Positions 15,640 to 24,489 of a DNA stretch of 64,000 nucleotides are shown here, one piece after another. Within the stretch, counting starts at the first letter, position 1. Each line of letters starts with the position of its first letter. The notes under the pieces are model-generated. The model ran no database searches and was not told the DNA's origin. It saw nothing but the letters and a program-made list of their open reading frames with translations. The position numbers and the translations under genes are program-made. Origin of the DNA: Azophilus sp965220835 (GTDB taxonomy: Bacteria; Pseudomonadota; Gammaproteobacteria; Pseudomonadales; Azotimanducaceae); NCBI GenBank assembly GCA_965220835.1, contig OZ244842.1, forward strand, positions 1,116,001 through 1,180,000, in the 5' to 3' direction.

Positions 15640-17121
15640 ATGAAATCAGCCAAGCGAATGATTTTGGCTGGCGCCGCAGCCGCAGGCATGCTGCTGTTCG
15701 CCGCCTTCAACGCCCAAGCTGCGGAGGAATCCGGCGGTTCCGAAAGCACCTTGCAGGTGAACCAAGCCGGCAGCCTAGACGAGCTGCTCCGCAACGTGGA
15801 GCAGCGCCGGGTGGTGGAGTCTGCAGAACACCGAGAGCGTGAACAGCGTTTCCAGAACGACAGGGCGCAGCAAGCGCAGATGCTGGATGACGCCAGGGCG
15901 GAACGGCGCCGTGAGGAGCGGCGCTCGGACCGGCTGGAGACCCAATTCAACGAAAACGAAATCCGTATCGGCGACCTGCAGGAGCAGCTTGACCGCCGTC
16001 TCGGCTCGCTGCGCGAACTCTTCGGCGTTCTGCAGCAAGTGGCCGGCGACACCCGCGGACTGTTTGAAGGCTCGGTGATCTCGGCGGAGTTCCCCAACCG
16101 CGGCGAGTGGCTGGGCGAGTTGGCGGCCAAGATGGGCACCGCCAGCCAACTGGCCACCATCGAGGAGATGGAGAACCTGTGGTTCGAACTGCAGCGCGAA
16201 ATGACTGAATCCGGGCGTATCTCCCGCTTCCCAGCCACCGTCACGCTGTTTAGCGGCGACGACAGGCAGACGGATGTGGTGCGGGTCGGCGCCTTCGCAC
16301 TTGTCGGGGAAGGCGAATACCTCAACTACGACCCGGACGACGGCACCATCGTCGAACTGGCCCGCCAACCGGCCGGCCGCTTCACCAACACGGTGGAAGA
16401 CCTTGAGGAGGCCGGTGCCGGTGAAGTGGTTGCCTTCGCCGTTGATCCCACGCGCGGCTCCCTGCTGTCTTTGCTGATTCAGGCCGCGACCGTGGGCGAG
16501 CGGGTTGGCTCGCCGTTCGGCGGCATCGCCAAGGGCGAATGCTACCTGCCGTTCTGCGACGGCCAAGGGGGCTACGTGGGGGCAGTTATCATCCTTGGCG
16601 GCATCATCGGCGTTCTGCTGGCCATTGAACGCCTGATCACGCTGACGCTCACCGGCGCCCGGGTCAACGCCCAGAAGCGCTCCGATGAGCCCAGCGATGA
16701 CAATCCCCTCGGCCGCGTGCTCAACGTGTACCACCAAAACACCAGCGTGGACGTGGAAACGCTGGAGTTGAAGCTCGGCGAGGCGATCTTGGGGGAAACG
16801 CCCAAGATAACGAGGAACATCACGCTCATTCAGGTGATTTCCGTAGTCGCGCCCTTGGTCGGCCTGCTTGGCACGGTTATCGGCATGATCCTGACCTTCC
16901 AAGCCATTACCCTGTTTGGCACCGGGGACCCGAAGACAATGGCCGGCGGCATCTCGACGGCGTTGATGACCACTGTGCTCGGCCTGTGCGTGGCCATTCC
17001 CACCACCTTGCTGCACGCCATCGTCGCCCAACGCAGCCGCTCGGTGATCCACGTGCTTGAGGAGCAGAGCCAAGGCCTCATTGCCGAGCACGCCGAGAAA
17101 TCAGGTCAGGCGCTGGAGTAG
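15640..17121 (+). CDS. TtpC-like ExbB family protein with N-terminal periplasmic coiled coil
   Basis: A 493-residue two-part protein. A signal-like N-terminus (residues 8-28) leads into a periplasmic coiled coil (about 45-140, rich in REQRFQNDRAQQ-type heptads) and a mixed domain; the C-terminal third is a MotA/TolQ/ExbB proton-channel domain with membrane segments GAVIILGGIIGVLLAIERL, VVAPLVGLLGTVIGMIL and TTVLGLCVAIPTTLL. This architecture is that of TtpC, the accessory ExbB of Vibrio TonB2 systems. It couples proton flow to TonB-dependent uptake together with the following ExbB and ExbD. Confidence 0.9.
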   Translation: MKSAKRMILAGAAAAGMLLFAAFNAQAAEESGGSESTLQVNQAGSLDELLRNVEQRRVVESAEHREREQRFQNDRAQQAQMLDDARAERRREERRSDRLETQFNENEIRIGDLQEQLDRRLGSLRELFGVLQQVAGDTRGLFEGSVISAEFPNRGEWLGELAAKMGTASQLATIEEMENLWFELQREMTESGRISRFPATVTLFSGDDRQTDVVRVGAFALVGEGEYLNYDPDDGTIVELARQPAGRFTNTVEDLEEAGAGEVVAFAVDPTRGSLLSLLIQAATVGERVGSPFGGIAKGECYLPFCDGQGGYVGAVIILGGIIGVLLAIERLITLTLTGARVNAQKRSDEPSDDNPLGRVLNVYHQNTSVDVETLELKLGEAILGETPKITRNITLIQVISVVAPLVGLLGTVIGMILTFQAITLFGTGDPKTMAGGISTALMTTVLGLCVAIPTTLLHAIVAQRSRSVIHVLEEQSQGLIAEHAEKSGQALE

Positions 17122-17130
17122 GGCACTGCG

Positions 17131-17649
17131 ATGTTAGGTGACGCCTATCTGGCCATCGTCCAGTTCATGGAGCAGGGCGGCAATGTGCTCTATCTCATCG
17201 CCGCCCTGACCTTCCTGATGTGGACGTTGATCTTCGAGCGCATGTGGTACTTCTTCTCCCAGCACAAGCTGTTCGTGCAGGAAGCCACAGACCAGTGGGA
17301 AAACCGGCCGGAGCGGCGTTCATGGAGCGCCCATCAGGTGCGGGACCTGATCATTTCCGAAGCCTCGGAGCGCATCACCGGCACCCTGCCGCTCATTCAG
17401 ACTTGCGTGACGCTGTGCCCCCTGCTGGGCCTGCTCGGCACGGTCACGGGCATGATCAGCGTGTTCGACTCCATGGCCACGCAAGGCGGCAACGCCCGTT
17501 CCATGGCGGCTGGGGTCTCGATGGCCACCATTCCCACCATGTCGGGCATGATTGCCTCGCTGTCCGGCCTGCTTGCCAGCACCTTTTTGAAACGCAAGGT
17601 GGATTTCGAGGTCGAACTGTTTGAGGACCACTTGACCATGGACCACTGA
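17131..17649 (+). CDS. exbB: ExbB/TolQ-type proton channel protein
   Basis: A 172-residue MotA/TolQ/ExbB protein with three membrane segments: VLYLIAALTFLMWTLIFERM, then CVTLCPLLGLLGTVTGMISV and the segment around IPTMSGMIASLSGLLAS. Compact form typical of ExbB2. It forms the inner-membrane proton channel with ExbD that powers TonB. It sits 9 bp after the TtpC-like gene and 46 bp before exbD, in a clear operon. Confidence 0.92.
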   Translation: MLGDAYLAIVQFMEQGGNVLYLIAALTFLMWTLIFERMWYFFSQHKLFVQEATDQWENRPERRSWSAHQVRDLIISEASERITGTLPLIQTCVTLCPLLGLLGTVTGMISVFDSMATQGGNARSMAAGVSMATIPTMSGMIASLSGLLASTFLKRKVDFEVELFEDHLTMDH

Positions 17650-17695
17650 GCGTACCGCGAGGCGATACGGCACCAGTCAACAGGAGCAAAACGAT

Positions 17696-18103
17696 ATGGC
17701 GCGACAGGCAAATCGGTTTTCCCGCTCTGATGAGGATTCAGACATCAACTTGACCCCCATGCTGGACGTGGTGTTCATCATGTTGATCTTCTTCATCGTC
17801 ACCGCCACCTTCATCAAGCAGGCTGGCATTGACGTATTGCGGCCAGAAGCCAATACCGCGGAGCAGAAGCCCACGGTGAGCGTTCTTGTGGCCATCGGCC
17901 CCAACGGCGACATCTGGATAGACAAGAAGCAGGTGGACGCAACCGCGGTACGCGCCCACATCGAGCGCATCCACGCGGAGAACCCGAAGGGTGGCTTGGT
18001 CATCCAGTCGGACCGGGAAGCCAAGTACGGACAACTGAAGGCGGTCTTGTCGGCGGCCCGCGCAGCGGGGCTGACCGAGGTTGCCATTTCCACGGAGGCG
18101 TAG
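17696..18103 (+). CDS. exbD: ExbD/TolR biopolymer transport protein
   Basis: A 135-residue protein with one membrane helix and the functional Asp in NLTPMLDVVFIMLIFFIV, followed by a periplasmic domain. In ExbD this Asp carries protons during TonB energisation. SD AGGAG precedes the ATG. The next gene (tonB) begins 2 bp after its stop. Family length and motif are normal. Confidence 0.94.
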   Translation: MARQANRFSRSDEDSDINLTPMLDVVFIMLIFFIVTATFIKQAGIDVLRPEANTAEQKPTVSVLVAIGPNGDIWIDKKQVDATAVRAHIERIHAENPKGGLVIQSDREAKYGQLKAVLSAARAAGLTEVAISTEA

Positions 18104-18104
18104 C

Positions 18105-18705
18105 ATGTTGATGAGATTCGGTTTTGCGGTTGGCCTAGGCGCCATTGCCACTTTTACCCTGTTCCTGCTCATGCAGGCGCTCATCAAGAGCGACAAAAGC
18201 CCGTTCAACGACGGCATTTCGGGGAAAATCGTGGACTTCGTGCGCGTGGATGATGACACCACCATCGAGACGAAGCAGCGCAAGCCCAAGCCGCCGCCAC
18301 CGCCGGATGAACCGCCACCCGATATGCCCAAGCCGGATTTTGACTCCTCTGACGTCTCCCAAGGTTTGGGACGCCGTGGACATTGACGTGGACCCCAACA
18401 TTGGTAGCACCGGGGGATTCAGTTCCGATGGCGAGTACCTGCCCATCGTCAAAGTCGCGCCGGTGTATCCGCGCCGCGCCCAAACCCGGGGCATTGAGGG
18501 CTACGTGCTATTGGAGTTCGTGGTCACCCGCACCGGCGCCGTGCGGAACCCACAGGTGATCGAGTCCAAGCCACCAGGCATTTTTGACCGCGCCGCCGTC
18601 AACGCCGCCCTCAAGTTCAAGTACAAGCCCAAGGTAGTGAACGGCGAACCCATCGACGTGGCCGGCGTGCGCAACCGAATCACCTTTGAACTGCAGGACG
18701 GCTGA
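18105..18705 (+). pseudogene. tonB: TonB energy transducer, interrupted by one +1 frame break in this sequence
   Basis: Frame A (from ATG 18105, SD GGAGG 18092-18096) encodes the membrane anchor, a Pro-rich stretch (KPKPPPPPDEPPPDMPKP) and stops at 18386. Frame B continues to 18705 with the TonB C-terminal domain (GEYLPIVKVAPVYPRRA, GIEGYVLLEFVVT). The frames join if one base is removed near 18363-18371, for instance from the GGG run there, giving a continuous protein of about 199 residues. This is either a sequencing or assembly indel or a real mutation. TonB spans the periplasm and opens outer-membrane receptors; loss would be costly unless another tonB exists. Confidence 0.85.
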
Positions 18706-18774
18706 TCACGCTTTGGCTAAATCGAAGGCGCCCCGCTCTAGCGCGTAGCTTGTAGCGAGCGGAAAGATCGAAAC

Positions 18775-20153
18775 ATGACTAGCAGCGCTCCCTTTGGATT
18801 GGCAAGGCGCTTCGGTGCCTTCGGGGCTGCTGCGGCCATGACGCTTGGTCTTGGTGTTTGGCATTCAAGTGGCGCCCGGGCTCAAAATTGGCGGCGTCGA
18901 AGCGGCGTTCGGTCAGGAGGACGAGCAGCCCCGGCAGAAGACGCGGCGGGTGCCGTCCATGAGCGAGGCCACCTTCAAGAAGCTGGCCGAGGCCCAGGAG
19001 TTCATCGACGCCAAGGACCTCAATGGGGCGCAGGCGGTGCTGCAGGGCATGCTGGACCGCTGCAAGGGCCGCAACTGCCGCTTATAACGGCAACGAGATT
19101 GGCCAGATTCACAACATGATGGGCTTTGTGCACTTCTCCAAGGAGGATTACAGCGGCGCCATTCGCCACTATGAGAAAGTCCTTGAGCAGGGGGAGGACA
19201 TTCCCGAGGGCTTGGAGACCACCACCCTCTACACCTTGGCGCAACTTTGCTTTGTGGCTGAACGCTACAACGATTCCTTGCGCTACATGGAGATCTGGAT
19301 TGACAAGGCCAACAACCCAGGGCCGGAGCCGCACATCTTCATGGGCCAGGTCTATTACCAAATGCAGGACTATCCGAGTGCCATTGGACAAATAGAACGC
19401 GGCATCACCGTCGCCAACGAGCGCGGCACTGCCATTAAGGAGAATTGGTGGGCGCTGCTGAATTTCCTATACTTTGAGCAGGAGAACTGGCCCAAGGTCT
19501 TGGAAATTCTCGAAATTCTGGTGCGGGACTTCCCCAAGCGCGATTACTGGATACGCCTTGCCGGCATCCAGGGCCAGGAAGGCATGGGTAGGCAGCAGGT
19601 GTACACCATGATGGCTGCCCATGAGGCTGGGTTTCTGACCCGAGAGTCGGACCTGACCACCTTGGCTGGTCTATTGATGCAGGAGGAGGTGCCCATTCGC
19701 GCCGCGGCGGTCCTGGAGCAAGGCCTTGGCGACGAAGTCATTGAGCGCACGGACAAGAACTTGCGCGCCTTCGGGCAGGCCTACCAGCTTTCCCAGGAAG
19801 TGGACAAGGCCATCCCGGTGTTTGAGGAGGCCGCCAAGCTGTCTGATGACGGCAAAATCTACGAAAGCTTGGCGCAGCTCTACTTGGAGGACGACCAGTT
19901 TGGCGACTGCGTTACGGCGGCCTCCAACGCCTTGGACAAGGGCGGCCTGCGCAAGGTGCAGAGCGTGCAGATCGTGCGTGGCATGTGCGAGTACAACCGT
20001 GACCGGTTGACGCCCGCCCGGGCCTCCTTCGTCGCCTGCCGCAACGAAGCCCGGCGCGAGCGCGACCAATCCAATCAGCGCATCTGCCAGCAGTGGATCA
20101 CCTACATCGACCGGGAAGTCAGGCGCCGCGAACAGCTCGCTTCGGCCCTATAG
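18775..20153 (+). pseudogene. TPR protein of the TonB operon, with two +1 frame breaks
   Basis: Three frames together make one exported TPR protein of about 458 residues. Frame 1 (from ATG 18775) gives a signal peptide; frame 2 (to 19087) continues FGQEDEQPRQKTRRVPSMSE and the first TPR helix; frame 3 (to 20153) gives the remaining TPRs (GFVHFSKEDYSGAIRHYEKV and others). Removing one T from the TTT near 18858-18862 and one T from the TT near 19084 restores continuity. Such TPR proteins close DUF3450-TtpC-ExbB-ExbD-TonB operons and are probably periplasmic. All breaks are at short homopolymers, as in tonB, suggesting sequence error. The third segment alone (about 375 codons) is the longest intact frame. 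Confidence 0.8.
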
Positions 20154-20210
20154 CCCGCCTGGCTTCCGGCTCTGGACGGTTCTGGCCAAGTTAGGTCAGC
20201 TTAGGCGGCC

Positions 20211-20831
20211 GTGTACACGGGCATTGTCCAAGGGCTTTGCGAAGTGGTGTCGGTGGCCGATCAGCCCGGCTGCCGACGCCTTCGAGTGCAAATTGGCGAT
20301 CTCACCGAAACCCTGGCCTTAGGCGCCTCCGTCGCCATCAACGGCGTTTGCTTGACCGTCACCAAAGTGGAGGGGGCCAGCGCCTGCTTCGACGTCATTC
20401 GGGAAACCCTGGACCACACCAATCTCGGCGCCTTGCAGCCGGGCAGCAAGGTCAACGTGGAGCGCTCCTTTCGGGTTGGCGATGAAATTGGCGGGCACAT
20501 CGTCTCCGGCCACGTGGTTGGCACCGCCCAGGTGGATGCCATCGAGGAAGACGAAAACGAGCGCAACCTCTGGTTCCGCGTGGAGGCCGATTGGCTGCGC
20601 TTTCTGCATCACAAGGGCTTCGCCGCGCTCGACGGTGCCAGCCTCACCATCGCTGCCGTGGACCGAAAGGCCCAGCGCATCAAGATAAGCCTGATTCCGG
20701 AGACCATTGCCCGCACCACCTTGGGTTCCGTGGCCCTACGCGACCAGGTGAACTTGGAAATCGATGCCCAAACCCGCGCCATCGTCGAAACAGTCGAGCG
20801 CGTGCTCGCGGAGCGGGAAATGCAGGCTTGA
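20211..20831 (+). CDS. ribE: Riboflavin synthase, alpha subunit
   Basis: A 206-residue enzyme that dismutates two 6,7-dimethyl-8-ribityllumazine molecules to riboflavin. It begins MYTGIVQG and has the two homologous lumazine-binding halves; GHIVSGHVVGTA marks the second. The GTG start at 20211 gives the canonical N-terminus. ribD, ribBA and ribH are not adjacent, and no FMN riboswitch was recognised. The stop is close to the pyrF start, so the two may be co-transcribed. Length is normal. Confidence 0.95.
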   Translation: MYTGIVQGLCEVVSVADQPGCRRLRVQIGDLTETLALGASVAINGVCLTVTKVEGASACFDVIRETLDHTNLGALQPGSKVNVERSFRVGDEIGGHIVSGHVVGTAQVDAIEEDENERNLWFRVEADWLRFLHHKGFAALDGASLTIAAVDRKAQRIKISLIPETIARTTLGSVALRDQVNLEIDAQTRAIVETVERVLAEREMQA

Positions 20832-20839
20832 ACGTGGCC

Positions 20840-21676
20840 ATGCCGTTCCATGACCGCCTCAAGGCAGCTTGGTCGCACAGCGGTTCGCTCATCTGCGTGG
20901 GCCTGGACCCGGTTCGCAGCCGCCTGCCGGAAGCCTTCCGCCAATCCGATTCAGGCCTGCGCGACTTTTGCTGTGCCATCGCCGAGGCCACTGCGGATCT
21001 GGTCTGCGCCTTCAAGCCTCAGATTGCCCACTTTGCGGCCGAAGGGGCCGAGGACCAACTGGCCAGCGTCATCGCCTTCATTCACGAGCGCTGGCCGCAG
21101 GTGCCAGTCATTCTCGACGCCAAGCGGGGCGACATTGGCGCCACGGCTGAGTTGTACGCCAAGGAGGCTTTCGAGCGCCACAACGCGGATGCGGTGACCG
21201 TCAACCCCTATCTCGGTGAGGAGAGCATCCGTCCGTTCCTAGGCTACCCAGGGCGCGGCGTGGCCCTGCTGTGCCGCACCAGCAACGCCGGCAGCGGCTG
21301 GCTGCAGGCGCATCCCGCCGAGGCGCCGCTTTACTTGCGCGTGGCGGCGGCGGCCAAGGCTTGGAACCGCGAAGGCAACCTGTTGCTGGTGGCTGGCGCT
21401 ACTTATCCTGACGAACTGGCCCAGATTCGGAACGCTGTGGGCGCCATGCCGATTTTGGTTCCGGGCGTCGGGGCTCAAGGGGGCGACCTGGCCCAAGCGC
21501 TTGAGGCCGGCCTTGATGCCGACCGCCAAGGGCTCATCATCAACGCCTCACGCTCCGTGCTCTATGCGGGCACGGACTGCGGTGGCGCTCGGTTTGAGGA
21601 CGCCTCCCGCAACGCGGCATTGGCGTTGTGGCAGGAGGTCAACGCAATCCGCCATAATCATGGTCCCAATGATTGA
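20840..21676 (+). CDS. pyrF: Orotidine 5'-phosphate decarboxylase (type 2)
   Basis: A 278-residue enzyme converting OMP to UMP in pyrimidine synthesis. The catalytic Asp-Lys-Asp array is seen in ILDAKRGDIG, and the phosphate-binding end in GLIINASRSVLYA. The length and the sequence (SGSLICVGLDPVRSRLP) fit the longer type found in Actinobacteria and some Proteobacteria. ATG 20840 matches the family start; GTG 20834, with slightly better SD spacing, would add two residues. It lies 8 bp after ribE. Confidence 0.94.
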   Translation: MPFHDRLKAAWSHSGSLICVGLDPVRSRLPEAFRQSDSGLRDFCCAIAEATADLVCAFKPQIAHFAAEGAEDQLASVIAFIHERWPQVPVILDAKRGDIGATAELYAKEAFERHNADAVTVNPYLGEESIRPFLGYPGRGVALLCRTSNAGSGWLQAHPAEAPLYLRVAAAAKAWNREGNLLLVAGATYPDELAQIRNAVGAMPILVPGVGAQGGDLAQALEAGLDADRQGLIINASRSVLYAGTDCGGARFEDASRNAALALWQEVNAIRHNHGPND

Positions 21677-21724
21677 GCTGGCCGAACGGCTGGCCGTCTT
21701 GTCTTGTTGAATTGAGTGAATCGA

Positions 21725-22201
21725 ATGGCCAAGTTCAAGCTAAACGTCAATGGCCGGGAGCAGGAAGTGGATGCCCGGCCGGACATGCCGCTGTTGTGGG
21801 TTCTGCGTGACAAACTGAAGCTCACGGGCACCAAGTACGGTTGCGGCATCGCCCAGTGCGGCGCCTGCACAGTGCACGTTAACGGCGTGCCCATGCGTTC
21901 CTGCGTGGTCCCGGTGCAGGCGGTCACTGGCGCAGTGACGACCATTGAGGGGCTCGCCAGGGAGGGCGATCTGCACCCCCTGCAGGCGGCTTGGATCGAG
22001 CACGACGTGCCGCAGTGCGGGTACTGCCAATCGGGGCAGATCATGAGCGCTGCGGCCTTGCTGGCCAGCAACCCCAAGCCAAGCGATGCGGACATCGACC
22101 AAGCGCTGGCCGGCAACTACTGCCGGTGCGGCACCTACATTCGCATTCGCAAGGCCGTGCACAGCGCTGCCACGGCTCACAACGCCGCGGCGGGGGCTTG
22201 A
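21725..22201 (+). CDS. IorA-like [2Fe-2S] subunit of a two-subunit molybdenum hydroxylase
   Basis: A 158-residue electron-transfer subunit with two [2Fe-2S] clusters: YGCGIAQCGACTVHVNG with a later Cys, and CGYCQSGQIM ... NYCRCGTY. The sequence is of the isoquinoline 1-oxidoreductase alpha-subunit group, whose members pair with a large subunit and lack an FAD subunit, passing electrons to cytochromes or quinone. The ATG at 21725 is preferred to GTG 21716. It precedes the beta subunit by 2 bp. Confidence 0.9.
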   Translation: MAKFKLNVNGREQEVDARPDMPLLWVLRDKLKLTGTKYGCGIAQCGACTVHVNGVPMRSCVVPVQAVTGAVTTIEGLAREGDLHPLQAAWIEHDVPQCGYCQSGQIMSAAALLASNPKPSDADIDQALAGNYCRCGTYIRIRKAVHSAATAHNAAAGA

Positions 22202-22203
22202 GC

Positions 22204-24459
22204 ATGGCTGCCCCATCCCGGCACGCTGGCGGGCTGACCCGGCGTGAATGGTTGAAGGTTTCCGCGGTGGCGGGCGGCGGCGTGCTGCTGCAAGCGAGCG
22301 TGCCCATGGCCACCGCGTCGCCACCGGACGACGTCTTGGTCGGCTCCAAGGAACTCAACGTTTACGTGCAAATCGATCCTGACGGCCAAATCACGATCTA
22401 CTCCAGCATCCCGGAGATGGGGCAGGGGATCAAGACAACGCTGCCGATGGTCATCGCCGAGGAGATGGGTGCGCGCTGGGAGGACGTGACGGTCTTGGAC
22501 GCGCCCATTGATGAGCAGAGGTTCGGGACCCAAGGCGCCGGGGGCTCCAGATCGGTGCCCCGCAACATCGGCGCGATGCGGCAAATGGGCGCATCAGCCC
22601 GGGAGATGCTGATCGGCGCCGCAGCGCTGCTGATGGAGGTGGAACGCGAGGACCTCGAAGCGCGGGACAGCCAGGTGGTGCACAGCTCGGGCAGGGTTCG
22701 CTCTTTTGGCCAGCTCGCCAATCTGGCGGCGGAGCAGCCCGTGCCCGACCCGGACACGCTGACCTACAAGGACCCCAGCGACTACCGGATCATCGGCACG
22801 TCGGTCAGTGGCGTGGACAATTTCGTCATTGCCACGGGCTTGTCCGAGTTTGGCATAGACGTCGACGTGCCGGGCATGAAGCACGCCACCTATGTGCGTT
22901 GCCCGCGCATCGGGGGCACGGCGCTCCGTTTCAACCAAAGCGAAATCAAGGCCCTGCCTGGCGTCACCGATGCCTTCATTCTTGCCCCCAATGAGGCGGC
23001 GGGCACGTCTGACATTTGGTTCCTGAACGGTGTGTCGGCCTTGCGTGGCGGCGTTGCGATCGTCGGCGACGACACTTGGTCGGTGTTCGATGCCCGCCGC
23101 AGGCTCCAGGTGGAGTGGGACGAGTCATCGGCATCCACGGACGATTGGTCGGCAATGGTCGAATGGGCTGAGCGCACCGCCAACCAAGGCGGCGGCCAGA
23201 TCATCTTGGACAACGAGGCAGTCGATGCCGCGCTTGCCGATGGCAGCAACCGGACCGCGGAGGCCTTCTATCAGTTTCCTTACGTGGCCCACGTGTGCAT
23301 GGAGCCGATGAACTGCACGGCGGATTACCGCAAGGGGCGCAATGGCGAGCCCGATGCCCTTGAGATTTGGCTGGGCAGCCAGTTTCCCGCCCGGGTCAAG
23401 GACATCGCCGGCCGCCTGCTTGACATGAAGCCGGAACAGGTCACCGTGCATTCGCTGCGCATGGGCGGCGGTTTCGGCCGGCGGGCGCTGCACGACTTTG
23501 CCACCGAAGCCATGGCCATCTCCCACCGGGCGGGCGTTCCCGTGAAGCTGACCTGGACGCGCACCGATGACATTCACAACGACCACTTCCGCGTCGGTGG
23601 CTTCGAGAAGATGAAGGGCGCGGTGGGTCCGGACGGCAGGCTTGCGGCTTGGGAGCAGCACTACATTGGGTTCAGCCAGAACGGTCGGCCGGTCATGGGC
23701 TCCGGCCTGCGGGGCAACGAGTTGCCGGCGGTGGCCTTGCCGAACGCACGCATCAAGCTCAGCACCAAGGAAATCGCCACCCCCTGCGGCCCTTGGCGGG
23801 CGCCTGGGTCCAACACCAACGCCTTTGTGGAGCAATCGTTCATTCATGAACTGGCCATGCTGGCAGGTCGGGATCACCTTGAGTTCCTGTTGGAGCTTAT
23901 GGGCGAGCCGCGTTGGATCAAGGCAGGCGACATCAACGCCTTGAACACCGGGCGCGCCATCGACGTGATTAAGCTGGCAGCGGACAAGGCGCAGTGGGGC
24001 AGGGCCATGCCGAAGGGCAGAGGCCTTGGCTTGGCGTTCTACTTCTGCCACGCCGCGCACGTGGCGGAGGTGGCCGAGGTGACGGTAACGGCAGATCGAG
24101 AGCTCAGCGTCGACAAGGTGTGGGTGGCTGTCGATGTGGGCCCGATCATCAACCGGAGCGGCGCGCTAAGCCAGGTTCAGGGTTCCGTGGTGGATGGCCT
24201 CAGCACCATGGCGCTGCAGCAGATCACCATGCGGCAGGGCGTCATACAACAGGACAACTTCGATGAGTATCAGGTGATGCGAATCGCCCCGACGCCGGAA
24301 ATTGACGTGCACTTCATCGAAAGCGACAACCCCTCCACCGGGCTGGGCGAACCAGCTCTGCCGCCCCTCGCGCCGGCCGTCGCCAATGCCATATTTGCGG
24401 CAACCGGCGAACGCGTGCGGTCCATGCCCTTGAGCGAGGCCGGTTACACCTTGGTCTAA
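22204..24459 (+). CDS. IorB-like molybdopterin-binding subunit, Tat-exported
   Basis: A 751-residue large subunit of the isoquinoline 1-oxidoreductase beta/aldehyde dehydrogenase group. The N-terminus LTRREWLKVSAVAGGGVLL is a twin-arginine signal, so the folded enzyme with IorA is probably exported to the periplasm. Cofactor and catalytic segments include EMGQGIKTTLPMV, MGGGFGRRALHDF and the catalytic Glu in GLGEPALPPLAPA. Substrates in this group are N-heterocycles or aldehydes; the one here is unknown. The stop-codon region is repeated in tandem (24451-24489). Confidence 0.9.
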   Translation: MAAPSRHAGGLTRREWLKVSAVAGGGVLLQASVPMATASPPDDVLVGSKELNVYVQIDPDGQITIYSSIPEMGQGIKTTLPMVIAEEMGARWEDVTVLDAPIDEQRFGTQGAGGSRSVPRNIGAMRQMGASAREMLIGAAALLMEVEREDLEARDSQVVHSSGRVRSFGQLANLAAEQPVPDPDTLTYKDPSDYRIIGTSVSGVDNFVIATGLSEFGIDVDVPGMKHATYVRCPRIGGTALRFNQSEIKALPGVTDAFILAPNEAAGTSDIWFLNGVSALRGGVAIVGDDTWSVFDARRRLQVEWDESSASTDDWSAMVEWAERTANQGGGQIILDNEAVDAALADGSNRTAEAFYQFPYVAHVCMEPMNCTADYRKGRNGEPDALEIWLGSQFPARVKDIAGRLLDMKPEQVTVHSLRMGGGFGRRALHDFATEAMAISHRAGVPVKLTWTRTDDIHNDHFRVGGFEKMKGAVGPDGRLAAWEQHYIGFSQNGRPVMGSGLRGNELPAVALPNARIKLSTKEIATPCGPWRAPGSNTNAFVEQSFIHELAMLAGRDHLEFLLELMGEPRWIKAGDINALNTGRAIDVIKLAADKAQWGRAMPKGRGLGLAFYFCHAAHVAEVAEVTVTADRELSVDKVWVAVDVGPIINRSGALSQVQGSVVDGLSTMALQQITMRQGVIQQDNFDEYQVMRIAPTPEIDVHFIESDNPSTGLGEPALPPLAPAVANAIFAATGERVRSMPLSEAGYTLV

Positions 24460-24489
24460 GGCGCATTGGTCTAAGGCGCGTTGGTCTAA
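24451..24489. repeat. 15-bp tandem repeat carrying the iorB-like stop codon
   Basis: The sequence TTGGTCTAAGGCGC[A/G] occurs at 24451-24465 and 24466-24480, with a partial third copy at 24481-24489. Each copy encodes Leu-Val-stop in the iorB frame. The third copy also supplies, on the other strand, the TAG stop of the convergent nucleotidyltransferase (24486-24488). The repeats add no residues because the first stop terminates translation. Confidence 0.85.

Noticed and set aside
18340..18390. Programmed +1 frameshift in tonB
   Set aside because: Possible in principle, but two more +1 breaks at homopolymers in the next gene make sequence error or decay more likely.
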